A stretch of 6,231 nucleotides of DNA from an uncultured Verrucomicrobiota bacterium (GCA_913045395.1 CAJWPV010000093.1:1-6231); one strand, 5' to 3'; positions 1 to 5,524 are shown, counted from the stretch's first letter. The notes: generated by a model from the sequence alone, not told the origin. Numbers and translations are program-made.

Positions 1-1371
1 GCCCTGGACACACTTGAGCCCGGCCTCAATGACTGACCATTTGGAGCTGTCGATCATGATCGGCACTCGCGAGATATCCGGCTCGGAGGCAATCAGATTC
101 AGGAACCGCGTCATCGCCGCCTCGGAGTCGAGCATGCTCTCGTCCATGTTCACGTCAATGATCTGCGCGCCGTTCTCGACCTGCTGCCGGGCGACAGCCA
201 GCGCTTCCTCGTACTGGTCGTTCTTGATCAGGTTCGCAAAGCGCGGCGAACCGGTGACATTCGTTCGTTCGCCGATATTGATGAAATTGGACTCCGGCCG
301 AACCGTCAGGGCCTCCATGCCGCTGAGCCTCAGCCACGGCTCCGGCTTGGCCAATCGGCGCGGTGCGCAGTCACGGATCGCCGCGGCGATACGGCGGATG
401 TGGTCCGGCGTTGTGCCACAGCAACCGCCGACGATGTTTAGCCAGCCGTTGACCGCCCACTCGCGCAACTGCGGCGCGAACGATTCGGGTGTCTCGGGAA
501 AACCGGTCGGTAGCAGAGGGTTCGGCATGCCGGCGTTTGGGTGCGCGCTGACGTTGATCGGCGCGATACGAGAGAGCTCGTCGATGTGCGAACGCATCTC
601 CTGCGGGCCTAGCGCGCAGTTGATGCCAACGCTCAACAGGTCGATATTCGATACAGTGTTCCAATATGCCTCTACCGTCTGGCCGGAGAGCGTGCGTCCG
701 CTCTGGTCGGTGATCGTGAATGACAGCATCACCGGCAGCTGTTGGCCAAGCGAGTCAAACAGCGACTCGAGCGCGAACAACGCCGCCCGCGAGTTGAGCG
801 AGTCGAAGACCGTCTCGACCATCAGCACATCCACCCCACCCTCAACCAAACCCTTGGCCTGCTCGATGTACGCCTCAACCAACTGATCATATGTCACGGC
901 CCGGAAAGCCGGGTCATTGACGTCAGAAGAAATGGAGGCGGTGCGGTTGGTCGGGCCAAGCGCGCCGGCAACAAAACATTGTCGGTCGTGTTCCGCCGCC
1001 ATCACATCGTCAGCGACGGAGCGCGCGACCTTGGCGTTGGCCAGATTCAACTCATGGGCCAGAGACTCCATCCCATAGTCGGCCAGGGCAACGCGTGTGG
1101 AGTTGAAGGTGTTTGTCTCGATGATGTCCGCCCCGGCCTCGAGATAAGCCCGGTGGATGGAACCGATCAACTCCGGCCGGGTGATACCCAGCAGATCGTT
1201 ATGGCCCTTGAGATCACGATCCCAGTCGGCAAAGCGCTCGCCGCGAAAATCTCTCTCCTGCAGGATGTTCTGCTGAATCATAGTGCCCATCGCGCCATCG
1301 AGAATGACGATGCGCTTGGCCAAGAGCTCGGTCAGGGCGTGATGCCTGTTATTGGACTGATTATTGCCCAC
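1..1371 (-). CDS. metH: Cobalamin-dependent methionine synthase, N-terminal part (partial)
   Basis: MetH transfers a methyl group from 5-methyltetrahydrofolate through cob(I)alamin to homocysteine, making methionine in the cytoplasm. The 457 codons in the window cover the homocysteine-binding barrel and the start of the folate (pterin) barrel. Visible landmarks are [11 protein letters not shown] near the N-terminus, [22 protein letters not shown], the zinc-ligand segments INCALG and VGGCCGTTP, then [12 protein letters not shown] and [22 protein letters not shown] and [15 protein letters not shown]. The wording is close to Escherichia coli MetH as remembered, so the family call is firm. The cobalamin-binding and activation domains would lie beyond the left edge. 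The start is taken as GTG at 1371-1369, because an in-frame TGA lies just upstream at 1398-1396 and no ATG precedes the first conserved motif. No Shine-Dalgarno sequence is evident. The gene appears monocistronic at its 5' end, with a palindromic operator candidate 43 bp upstream. Confidence 0.97.
   Translation of the reverse strand, partial: MGNNQSNNRHHALTELLAKRIVILDGAMGTMIQQNILQERDFRGERFADWDRDLKGHNDLLGITRPELIGSIHRAYLEAGADIIETNTFNSTRVALADYGMESLAHELNLANAKVARSVADDVMAAEHDRQCFVAGALGPTNRTASISSDVNDPAFRAVTYDQLVEAYIEQAKGLVEGGVDVLMVETVFDSLNSRAALFALESLFDSLGQQLPVMLSFTITDQSGRTLSGQTVEAYWNTVSNIDLLSVGINCALGPQEMRSHIDELSRIAPINVSAHPNAGMPNPLLPTGFPETPESFAPQLREWAVNGWLNIVGGCCGTTPDHIRRIAAAIRDCAPRRLAKPEPWLRLSGMEALTVRPESNFINIGERTNVTGSPRFANLIKNDQYEEALAVARQQVENGAQIIDVNMDESMLDSEAAMTRFLNLIASEPDISRVPIMIDSSKWSVIEAGLKCVQG
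1315..1324. repeat. CTTGGCCAAG palindrome copy inside metH
   Basis: An exact copy near the metH 5' end, read on the minus strand as TTG GCC AAG (Leu-Ala-Lys) in [12 protein letters not shown]. Two one-mismatch copies also lie in metH, at 346-355 and 741-750; the first is again read as TTG GCC AAG. Confidence 0.8.
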
Positions 1372-1413
1372 AAAGTGGTAGGCTATCGATCGCTTTCAGA
1401 GGAGTCAACATAC

Positions 1414-1441
1414 ATATCAACATATCAAGATATGTTGATAT
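1414..1441. promoter_or_regulatory. 28-bp palindrome upstream of metH, candidate operator
   Basis: The arms ATATCAACATATC (1414-1426) and GATATGTTGATAT (1429-1441) are perfect reverse complements separated by AA. Inside, CATATCAA is repeated in tandem (1413-1420 and 1421-1428), so the site holds several TATCAA/TTGATA half-sites. It lies 43 bp upstream of the metH start in an AT-rich pocket of otherwise GC-rich DNA. AT-rich TCAA/TTGA palindromes are typical targets of ArsR-type repressors. SahR, an ArsR-family regulator of methionine-cycle genes in Proteobacteria, uses sites of this general kind (from memory). That such a regulator acts here is inference, as no regulator gene is in the window. 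Confidence 0.6.
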
Positions 1442-1443
1442 AT

Positions 1444-1466
1444 GCTTAATTATTGGTCAATTAAGC
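1444..1466. repeat. Inverted repeat next to the metH operator
   Basis: GCTTAATT (1444-1451) and AATTAAGC (1459-1466) are perfect 8-bp arms around a 7-nt spacer. Read on the minus strand the spacer region contains TTGACC (1460-1455), which could serve as a -35 element for metH, but no convincing -10 hexamer was found at the usual distance. It could be a second operator, a promoter-proximal structure, or chance in AT-rich DNA. Confidence 0.35.
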
Positions 1467-1487
1467 TGTTTATGGTGTCCTATTGAG

Positions 1488-1598
1488 ATGATGGGGGGAA
1501 ACCTTGGATACGTGACGATTCGCAACAACCGGCTGGTGGTGGTCGATGAAGTGTACCATCTTGGTCAATTGCGGACAGTGGTTCGGCTACTGAAATAG
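1488..1598 (+). CDS. Possible small ORF, 36 aa, function unknown
   Basis: ATG at 1488 (or the adjacent ATG at 1491) opens a 36-codon frame ending in TAG at 1596-1598. The peptide is basic and alternates hydrophobic and polar residues, for example GYVTIRNNRLVVVDEVYHLG, as a short beta-hairpin or the end of a larger domain might. It is divergent from metH and would share the AT-rich regulatory pocket. There is no clear ribosome binding site, no recognised family, and a frame this short is expected by chance. It could also be the remnant of a longer gene. Confidence 0.2.
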   Translation: MMGGNLGYVTIRNNRLVVVDEVYHLGQLRTVVRLLK

Positions 1599-1912
1599 AA
1601 CCAAAACGTCGCGCTAGAGCCTCGCACCTTAATTCCGTCAGGTTTTGGCCCTTTCTCCTGGCCGGGCTGTGCCATCACTATTGGACCGACCGCGACTGCG
1701 CCAAGATTGGCTGCCACCTTTCGCGGCACGAGATTGCGCACACCTCCGCCGCCGTCACGGCTCAAGTCACGTTGACCTGGAGTGCATCCCGGCGGAAGCC
1801 TCGACCTAGCCCTTCATTTGTCCAGAAAGCTTGATCGACTGACCATCGAAAGCGAAAAACAATGGATACCCTCATGCCGGTGCGGACATCCGGAAAACAT
1901 TCGAACGCACTC

Positions 1913-2365
1913 CTACCGCAGGGCGACCTCAATGGGCATCAGGCGGAGGGTGAAGTCGAGGGCGTTTTGAAGCTCGTTGCTGAGTGAGTCGAGTTGTTGT
2001 TGGTAGGGGGTTGTGACCATGTCATTCAACAACCGGTTCGATATCAGGCTGGCCATTTGATCATCGCTGTTTGCCGCCAAAACAATCCACTCAGATACTT
2101 TTTGGGGAGAGTCCACCGCCACCTGTTGAGGGGCCGGTTTCAGGGCCAGGGCCAGGGCGACACCAGCCATGCCACCGGCAAAAGCCCAGCGCCACACCTT
2201 GGCCAAGCCGAGCCTAGGCCGTGCCTGTTTTTCAGCTTCCGCACGGACGGCGGCCATGATTCGCTGATGGAGGAACGGAGGAAACTCCGGTGCATCCCGC
2301 CTGGCATCGTCGCGGAGACGCGCCTCAATGCCTGGCCAATCGCTTGGTTGTTTTTCATCTTTCAT
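1913..2365 (-). CDS. Single-pass membrane protein, presumed anti-sigma factor
   Basis: The 150-aa protein has a charged cytoplasmic N-terminus (about residues 1-56, many Glu, Arg and Asp), one hydrophobic segment at about 58-75 (WRWAFAGGMAGVALALAL), and an extracytoplasmic tail with Gln- and Asn-rich helices. That layout, directly downstream of an ECF sigma gene, is the normal one for an anti-sigma factor that holds its sigma at the membrane. No zinc-binding HxxxCxxC motif is present, so it is not a ZAS-type anti-sigma, and its family is not recognised. The start is uncertain. ATG at 2365 gives the form described. A TTG at 2392 overlaps the sigma stop codon (TTGA) and would add nine residues. 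The TM segment contains an Ala-Leu run encoded by a GCCCTG tandem repeat. The role is inferred mainly from context. Confidence 0.75.
   Translation of the reverse strand: MKDEKQPSDWPGIEARLRDDARRDAPEFPPFLHQRIMAAVRAEAEKQARPRLGLAKVWRWAFAGGMAGVALALALKPAPQQVAVDSPQKVSEWIVLAANSDDQMASLISNRLLNDMVTTPYQQQLDSLSNELQNALDFTLRLMPIEVALR
2141..2158. repeat. CAGGGC x3 tandem hexanucleotide repeat
   Basis: Three perfect copies of CAGGGC sit inside the presumed anti-sigma gene and encode, on the minus strand, the Ala-Leu dipeptides of its transmembrane helix. Gain or loss of a copy would keep the frame and lengthen or shorten the helix by two residues. Confidence 0.6.
2198..2207. repeat. CTTGGCCAAG palindrome copy inside the anti-sigma gene
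   Basis: An exact copy, read on the minus strand as TTG GCC AAG (Leu-Ala-Lys) in GLAKVWRW, just before the transmembrane helix. On the plus strand it is followed by CCGAG, as at 4898. Confidence 0.8.
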
Positions 2366-2388
2366 GGTTCGATCCGCTTGTTTAGCCG

Positions 2389-3003
2389 TCAAAAATCGGC
2401 GCCTTTGGACAATACTTCAGCGAGCCTCCGCCGGGCACGATGCAGTAGCACCTTCACCGAACCGACACTCTTATTCATTACGCCTGCGGTTTCTGCAAGG
2501 TTACGCTCTTCGCCATAAAAATGCCAGAGAGCGGTGAACTGGCTTTCGGGGAGAAGCTCCCTGACCTGACTCCAGATGCCCATGGCCTTTTCGCTGGCGA
2601 TCAATTTACTGCGTGGATTGGTCTCAACGGCCCGATCCGCGTGCTCTGTCTCGACGGGCTGCTTCCGACGAAAGTGGTTGATGGTCAGCCTGGAAGCGAT
2701 GGTGTAAATCCAGGTCGTGAAGGCGTATTTCGGGTTGTAGAGGTGCAGTTTTCGGTAGGCCGTGACGAAGGTGGATTGCAGCAAATCCTGCGCGAGATGA
2801 TGGTTGCCTGTTTTCTTGTAAAGAAAGGCGAACAACCGGCCCTCGAACCGGGTAACCAGTTGCTCAAATGAATCCACGCAGCCCCCCTTTGCAGCAATGG
2901 CCAGGGCGAGTTCCTCCGCCCTGGACTGATCCCGCTCCGTGTTGTCCGTGGTCGACGCAGTCTTGCGCTCCGGCGTGGGTAGACTCTCTGCCGGAACCGC
3001 CAT
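2389..3003 (-). CDS. ECF-type RNA polymerase sigma factor (sigma-70 family)
   Basis: The protein directs RNA polymerase to a specific set of promoters. With ATG at 3003 it has 204 aa. Region 2 spans about residues 45-115: SFEQLVTRFEGRLFAFLYKK, then DLLQSTFVTAYRKL for core binding and FTTWIYTIASRLTINHFRR for -10 recognition. A short linker (about 116-140) lacks region 3. Region 4 spans about 140-198, with LPESQFTALWHFY and the helix-turn-helix ETAGVMNKSVGSVKVLLHRARRRL. Length and two-domain layout fit the ECF group. The N-terminal ~40 residues are polar and unconserved-looking. A TTG at 3030 overlapping the stop of the upstream gene (TTGA) would add nine residues; a GTG at 3006 is also possible. 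There is no clear Shine-Dalgarno sequence, so translational coupling to the upstream gene is likely. The presumed anti-sigma factor follows 23 bp downstream of the stop. Confidence 0.93.
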   Translation of the reverse strand: MAVPAESLPTPERKTASTTDNTERDQSRAEELALAIAAKGGCVDSFEQLVTRFEGRLFAFLYKKTGNHHLAQDLLQSTFVTAYRKLHLYNPKYAFTTWIYTIASRLTINHFRRKQPVETEHADRAVETNPRSKLIASEKAMGIWSQVRELLPESQFTALWHFYGEERNLAETAGVMNKSVGSVKVLLHRARRRLAEVLSKGADF

Positions 3004-3026
3004 CACAGAAGTTGTAGCATAGAGAA

Positions 3027-3953
3027 TCAAGGCTTGGGCAGGTCGATGTCGATCTCCTTCAGCGCCGGGTCGATCAACTCGAATAATTTGTCCATGCCGA
3101 CGGAAAAATGAACCGACACGTTCGCCTCGTTGCGCGTGACCTTGAGGCCCTTGAGGATGTCCTTGACCTCCGGGTTCTCGTCCTGGCTCAACTTGGCAAA
3201 ACCGATCAGGCCGTTGACCATGCTTTCCATGTTCTCGGCGGCATCCGTATCGAGAGCATCGACGCTGATGGACAGTATGAACTTCTCATCCGACTCACCC
3301 ATTACGAAAGCAACCTGTTTGGCCATTTGGTTCACGCTCTCGTTGTCGATGTGCTCCTTGAGCTCCTCGACATTGGCATAGGCGACGAGGAAGGTGTTCT
3401 TTGCTTTTTTGCCGGCGCTCAAGAGGCTGGTTGGGATTTGCTTCACGGCGGCACCCTTACCGTTGACAAGGTCGATGCCCTCGGCGGCCAACTCGCGGCT
3501 GGCAGCCAGCACTGCGGTAGTGGCATTCACAAAACTAACGTAACCGCGCTTGCCGTCGCCCCGATCACCGGCACCGTGAATCTCGTGTTTGCCGTGCTCG
3601 GTTTTCCGGTAATACTCATCGAGCTTCATGAAGGCCAGCAGCTTGGTGTTGTCCGCCTTGTGCTTCAGGACGAGGATGCCGTTGTCCTCTTCCCCGTTGC
3701 CGAACATCGTGGCCCCGTGGATGGCGCTCAACGGATCGAACCCCATGATCTCGACCAGGGCATCGAGCTTCTCGCCCTCGTCCCCGCGAATTTTTTCGAG
3801 GATGGCGGTACCGATTTTAGAGGCCCGGAAGGCATCCAAATCCAGATGTACCACGAACTTGGCGTCGTTAGAGATATTGGCCTTGTCAATTTTTGCCGCC
3901 TGGCCAGCGGCAACTGACATGGCCAGGGCCACGATGCTGAATAGAGTTTTCAT
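3027..3953 (-). CDS. Exported protein of unknown function, first gene of the sigma-factor operon
   Basis: This 308-aa protein starts with a clear signal peptide: MKTLFSIVALAMSVAAGQA, with probable cleavage after residue 19 (AGQA/AKID). No lipobox cysteine is seen, so a soluble periplasmic location is likely. The mature part has the motif KFVVHLDLDAFRASKIG (about 32-48), FDPLSAIHGATMFG (72-85), a middle beta-rich section (YVSFVNATTAVLAAS, 138-152), and a helical acidic section around 195-265. It contains no cysteine or transmembrane helix after the signal. It resembles exported proteins found in Verrucomicrobiota and Planctomycetota, but no named domain is recognised and no function is assigned. 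The ATG at 3953 is preferred over an upstream in-frame GTG (3986), because it puts the signal peptide at the N-terminus. The stop overlaps a TTG start candidate of the sigma gene, so the two are coupled. It could be a sensor, effector or target of the sigma pathway. Confidence 0.85.
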   Translation of the reverse strand: MKTLFSIVALAMSVAAGQAAKIDKANISNDAKFVVHLDLDAFRASKIGTAILEKIRGDEGEKLDALVEIMGFDPLSAIHGATMFGNGEEDNGILVLKHKADNTKLLAFMKLDEYYRKTEHGKHEIHGAGDRGDGKRGYVSFVNATTAVLAASRELAAEGIDLVNGKGAAVKQIPTSLLSAGKKAKNTFLVAYANVEELKEHIDNESVNQMAKQVAFVMGESDEKFILSISVDALDTDAAENMESMVNGLIGFAKLSQDENPEVKDILKGLKVTRNEANVSVHFSVGMDKLFELIDPALKEIDIDLPKP

Positions 3954-3997
3954 TGTACTTGTCTTACATTGATGTCGCTTCGACACTTCATTGTGGG

Positions 3998-4029
3998 GTT
4001 ATACACATAGCTAATTCTGAAAGTTACAC
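3998..4029 (-). promoter_or_regulatory. Candidate promoter of the exported protein/sigma/anti-sigma operon
   Basis: On the minus strand GTGTAACTTT (4029-4020) is followed after 16 nt by TATAAC (4003-3998), about 45 bp upstream of the ATG at 3953. The -35-like element resembles the AAC-containing ECF promoter type, which would fit autoregulation by the sigma factor in this operon. The TATAAC box also resembles a housekeeping -10. A small inverted repeat TGTCG-AAG-CGACA lies in the leader between the promoter and the gene. The match is by eye only. Confidence 0.3.
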
Positions 4030-4036
4030 CCACTGC

Positions 4037-4070
4037 AAAAAAGTCACCTTTACTGCCGCATAATGGTGAC
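4037..4070 (-). terminator. Rho-independent terminator after the Rieske gene
   Basis: On the minus strand GTCACC (4070-4065) pairs with GGTGAC (4048-4043) and is followed at once by six T residues (4042-4037). The 16-nt loop can close further through TTA/TAA. The hairpin overlaps the last codons and the stop of the Rieske gene. It would separate that transcript from the sigma operon downstream. Confidence 0.65.
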
Positions 4071-4751
4071 AAAGCCGGCGTCCTGCGTTGGTGCAATGTA
4101 AAGGCTCATCGTTTTGCCGTTGCCGGCGGCGCTGGTCTTGTTGAGCGAGCCGTCCGGCGTGAGGGAGAACCTGGCCGTCGACGAGTCGCTGCCATTCACG
4201 GTGCTACGAACCTGCACCGAGTAATCCATCCCGGAAAGGGTCTCGAACTCCAGCTTCACCCGGCCATCCGCACCAGCCTCGACCAGCTCCGTTGCCACCG
4301 AGTAACCGAGATTCGGGAACTCGACACTCACGGCGTCGCTGCCGTTGTACGTCGCCTTGTATGCCTTGAGTGAGCTGTTGGCAGGCCCTTTCACCTTTTT
4401 TCCGTGCGCCTCGAACTGCGAACCGTGGGCCGAGCAGCGTAGTCCAACCCCCTTCTTGAATGGGTCCACCGCAACACCTTTGTGCGTGCACTTGGCCGAC
4501 ACGGCATAAAACTGGTTGCCCGGCATGCGCGTCACCACGATTTGACTGCTCGAGGACGGGATACCCGGGACGCGCAGCCGCAACGAGCCGTACGAATTCT
4601 TAAGCTGCGAAAAGTCATCGAAGCGCATTCGGAACACCGCCGTTTCCCCGGCCTGCACTCCGGACAGAAACCACCGCCCGGGCCCAGCCCCGCAAGCCCC
4701 ACCACAAACCGAGGCGAAAGCCAATGTCCGTAGAGCGCCGCGCCGATTCAT
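4050..4751 (-). CDS. Exported Rieske [2Fe-2S] protein with a C-terminal extension
   Basis: The 233-aa protein carries a Rieske iron-sulfur cluster and is probably an electron carrier outside the cytoplasmic membrane. The N-terminus NRRGALRTLAFAS resembles a twin-arginine (Tat) signal, as expected for a protein folded around its cofactor before export. Rieske box 1 is C88-T-H90-K-G and box 2 is C106-S-A-H109-G-S, giving the two Cys and two His ligands. The disulfide cysteines of cytochrome bc1 Rieske proteins are replaced by Val93 and Ala108, so a lower potential than bc1-type is expected. A C-terminal domain of about 75 residues (158-233), beta-like with LEFETLSGMDYSVQVRST, follows the cluster domain and is not part of a minimal Rieske fold. 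ATG at 4751 is chosen over ATGs at 4763 and 4772, because GGAG lies six bases upstream and the RR motif is then near the N-terminus. No oxidase or cytochrome b partner is in the window, so its redox partner is unknown. Confidence 0.9.
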   Translation of the reverse strand: MNRRGALRTLAFASVCGGACGAGPGRWFLSGVQAGETAVFRMRFDDFSQLKNSYGSLRLRVPGIPSSSSQIVVTRMPGNQFYAVSAKCTHKGVAVDPFKKGVGLRCSAHGSQFEAHGKKVKGPANSSLKAYKATYNGSDAVSVEFPNLGYSVATELVEAGADGRVKLEFETLSGMDYSVQVRSTVNGSDSSTARFSLTPDGSLNKTSAAGNGKTMSLYIAPTQDAGFVTIMRQ

Positions 4752-4757
4752 TTGTTT

Positions 4758-4761
4758 CTCC
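4758..4761 (-). promoter_or_regulatory. Shine-Dalgarno sequence deciding the Rieske start
   Basis: GGAG on the minus strand, six nucleotides before ATG at 4751. It is the only clear ribosome binding site among the genes of this window, and it selects the third of three clustered in-frame ATGs. Confidence 0.6.
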
Positions 4762-4830
4762 ATCGATGTCATGGCTCAAAATACTTACCCGAGTCTGCGT
4801 AAAATCACGTTCTAGGAAAACCAAAAACTG

Positions 4831-4844
4831 CGCTTGGCCAAGCG
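4831..4844. repeat. 14-bp perfect palindrome, copy of the CTTGGCCAAG family
   Basis: CGCTTGGCCAAGCG is a perfect palindrome in the divergent intergenic region between the Rieske gene and yqeK. The CTTGGCCAAG core is at 4833-4842. It is the longest member of the repeated motif family in this window and is followed by GAG, like the copies at 4898 (CGAG) and 2198 (CCGAG). Confidence 0.85.
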
Positions 4845-4890
4845 GAGAGTTTTGCCGTTTGACAGCCGCCCCGGATTCGGGCTAGCTCCC

Positions 4891-4918
4891 GCCGGTGCTT
4901 GGCCAAGCCGAGACCGGC
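4891..4918 (+). promoter_or_regulatory. Compound hairpin just upstream of yqeK containing a CTTGGCCAAG palindrome
   Basis: GCCGGT (4891-4896) pairs with ACCGGC (4913-4918), and the 12-bp palindrome GCTTGGCCAAGC (4897-4908) lies directly inside, with CGAG as a one-sided bulge. In RNA this could form a strong hairpin ending eight bases before the yqeK ATG, where no Shine-Dalgarno sequence is visible. It could affect yqeK translation, or simply be another copy of the repeat family. Confidence 0.45.
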
Positions 4919-4926
4919 TTCCCTCC

Positions 4927-5523
4927 ATGACAAACGACCCCGACCAAATCGCCCGCATCGAGGTGTACCTGAATGAAAACCTGTCTCCTGCCCGGTTCAG
5001 GCATGTGTTGGGTGTGCGGGAAGTGGCTCTAACCCTGGCCAAGCGCCACGGCGTCGACATAGCCCAGGCCGAGCTGGCCGCCCTGCTCCATGACTGTGTG
5101 AAGGAACTCCCTGACGACGAGCTGCGCGGCTTGGCCAAGCGCCACGGGCTGCAAGTGGACGAGCACGAGCAACAAACACCCGGTCTACTCCATGGTAAAG
5201 TGGCGCCGTTTGTCGTCGCAGAACGATTCGGTGTGAACGACGAAACAGTGTTCGATGCCATGCGGCGCCACTCCACCGGTGCAGTGGAGATGGGGTCGCT
5301 CGACCAAGTGCTGTTTGTCGCCGATTTTTGCGAACCAAATCGCACTTACACAGCAGCGGCAGAAGTACGCGAGTTGGCCGGACACGACCTTGAGGCGGCC
5401 GTGCTTGAGGTGATGCAGTTCAAGCTTCGCAAGACACTGCTCAAGAAACAGCCCGTACACCCCGACTCGTTTCACGCCTACAATGCACTGGTCGATAAAC
5501 GGATTAAAAATAGGACCGACTGA
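4927..5523 (+). CDS. yqeK: HD-domain protein YqeK, symmetrical Ap4A hydrolase family
   Basis: YqeK-family enzymes hydrolyse diadenosine tetraphosphate (Ap4A) symmetrically to two ADP, removing an alarmone that accumulates under stress. The 198-aa protein has the expected HD-domain metal ligands: H26 in RFRHVLGV, H55-D56 in LLHDCVKE, H89 in LLHGKVAP, H115 in AMRRHSTG and D133 in FVADFCEPNR. It also has the family ending QPVHPDSFHAYNALV. Length matches Bacillus subtilis YqeK (about 190 aa). ATG at 4927 is chosen because homology begins just after it; the open frame upstream passes through the repeat palindrome and is not protein-like. No Shine-Dalgarno sequence is seen and a hairpin precedes the start. 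LAKRHG occurs twice (residues 38-43 and 69-74) because of a DNA repeat. In many bacteria yqeK sits beside rsfS and nadD; here it is followed by a beta-CASP gene instead. Confidence 0.93.
   Translation: MTNDPDQIARIEVYLNENLSPARFRHVLGVREVALTLAKRHGVDIAQAELAALLHDCVKELPDDELRGLAKRHGLQVDEHEQQTPGLLHGKVAPFVVAERFGVNDETVFDAMRRHSTGAVEMGSLDQVLFVADFCEPNRTYTAAAEVRELAGHDLEAAVLEVMQFKLRKTLLKKQPVHPDSFHAYNALVDKRIKNRTD
5130..5139. repeat. CTTGGCCAAG palindrome copy inside yqeK, part of a 16-bp direct repeat
   Basis: An exact copy read as TTG GCC AAG. Together with a one-mismatch copy at 5034-5043 it is part of a direct repeat TGGCCAAGCGCCACGG (from 5036 and from 5132), which makes LAKRHG appear twice in the YqeK protein. 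Confidence 0.8.
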
Positions 5524-5524
5524 C

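Larger units (their letters stand above)
1372..1912. other. Gene-poor intergenic region between metH and the sigma-factor operon
   Basis: This 541-bp gap separates the 5' end of metH from the 3' end of the anti-sigma gene. Its metH-proximal 100 bp are AT-rich and hold the palindrome at 1414-1441 and the inverted repeat at 1444-1466. From about 1600 to 1912 the base composition returns to the local average. No tRNA-like T-loop, no riboswitch fold and no clear rho-independent terminator was recognised there. The plus strand is open without an ATG from 1550 to the TGA at 1832-1834, but the translation shows no recognisable domain. It may be a decayed gene or plain spacer. Confidence 0.5.

Noticed and set aside
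14..886. Long plus-strand open frame (290 codons) across the left part of the window
   Set aside because: It is the antisense shadow of metH; the minus-strand frame gives unmistakable MetH motifs throughout.
742..1449. Plus-strand open frame of 235 codons
   Set aside because: Antisense to metH and its operator; no domain-like sequence.
1372..1480. Cobalamin, SAM or SAH riboswitch upstream of metH
   Set aside because: The leader is short and AT-rich, with no B12-box-like or other recognisable riboswitch core; the symmetric palindrome fits a protein operator better.
1565..1765. Minus-strand 66-codon frame with TTG start
   Set aside because: Low-complexity Gly-rich start, no ribosome binding site, no family resemblance.
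1550..1834. Plus-strand open stretch in the intergenic region without an ATG
   Set aside because: No start codon with a ribosome binding site and no recognisable motif; mentioned only as possible decayed DNA.
1894..1912. TTCGAA-containing stretch as a tRNA T-loop
   Set aside because: No acceptor, D or anticodon stems can be drawn around it.
3108..3917. Plus-strand open frame of 269 codons
   Set aside because: Antisense shadow of the exported protein gene, whose own frame has a signal peptide and operon overlaps.
4834..4926. N-terminal extension of yqeK to TTG at 4834
   Set aside because: The extra 31 residues are encoded by the palindromic repeat region and do not resemble YqeK family N-termini.
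4812..5345. Minus-strand frame of 177 codons opposite yqeK
   Set aside because: Ser- and Arg-rich antisense translation of a clear yqeK gene.
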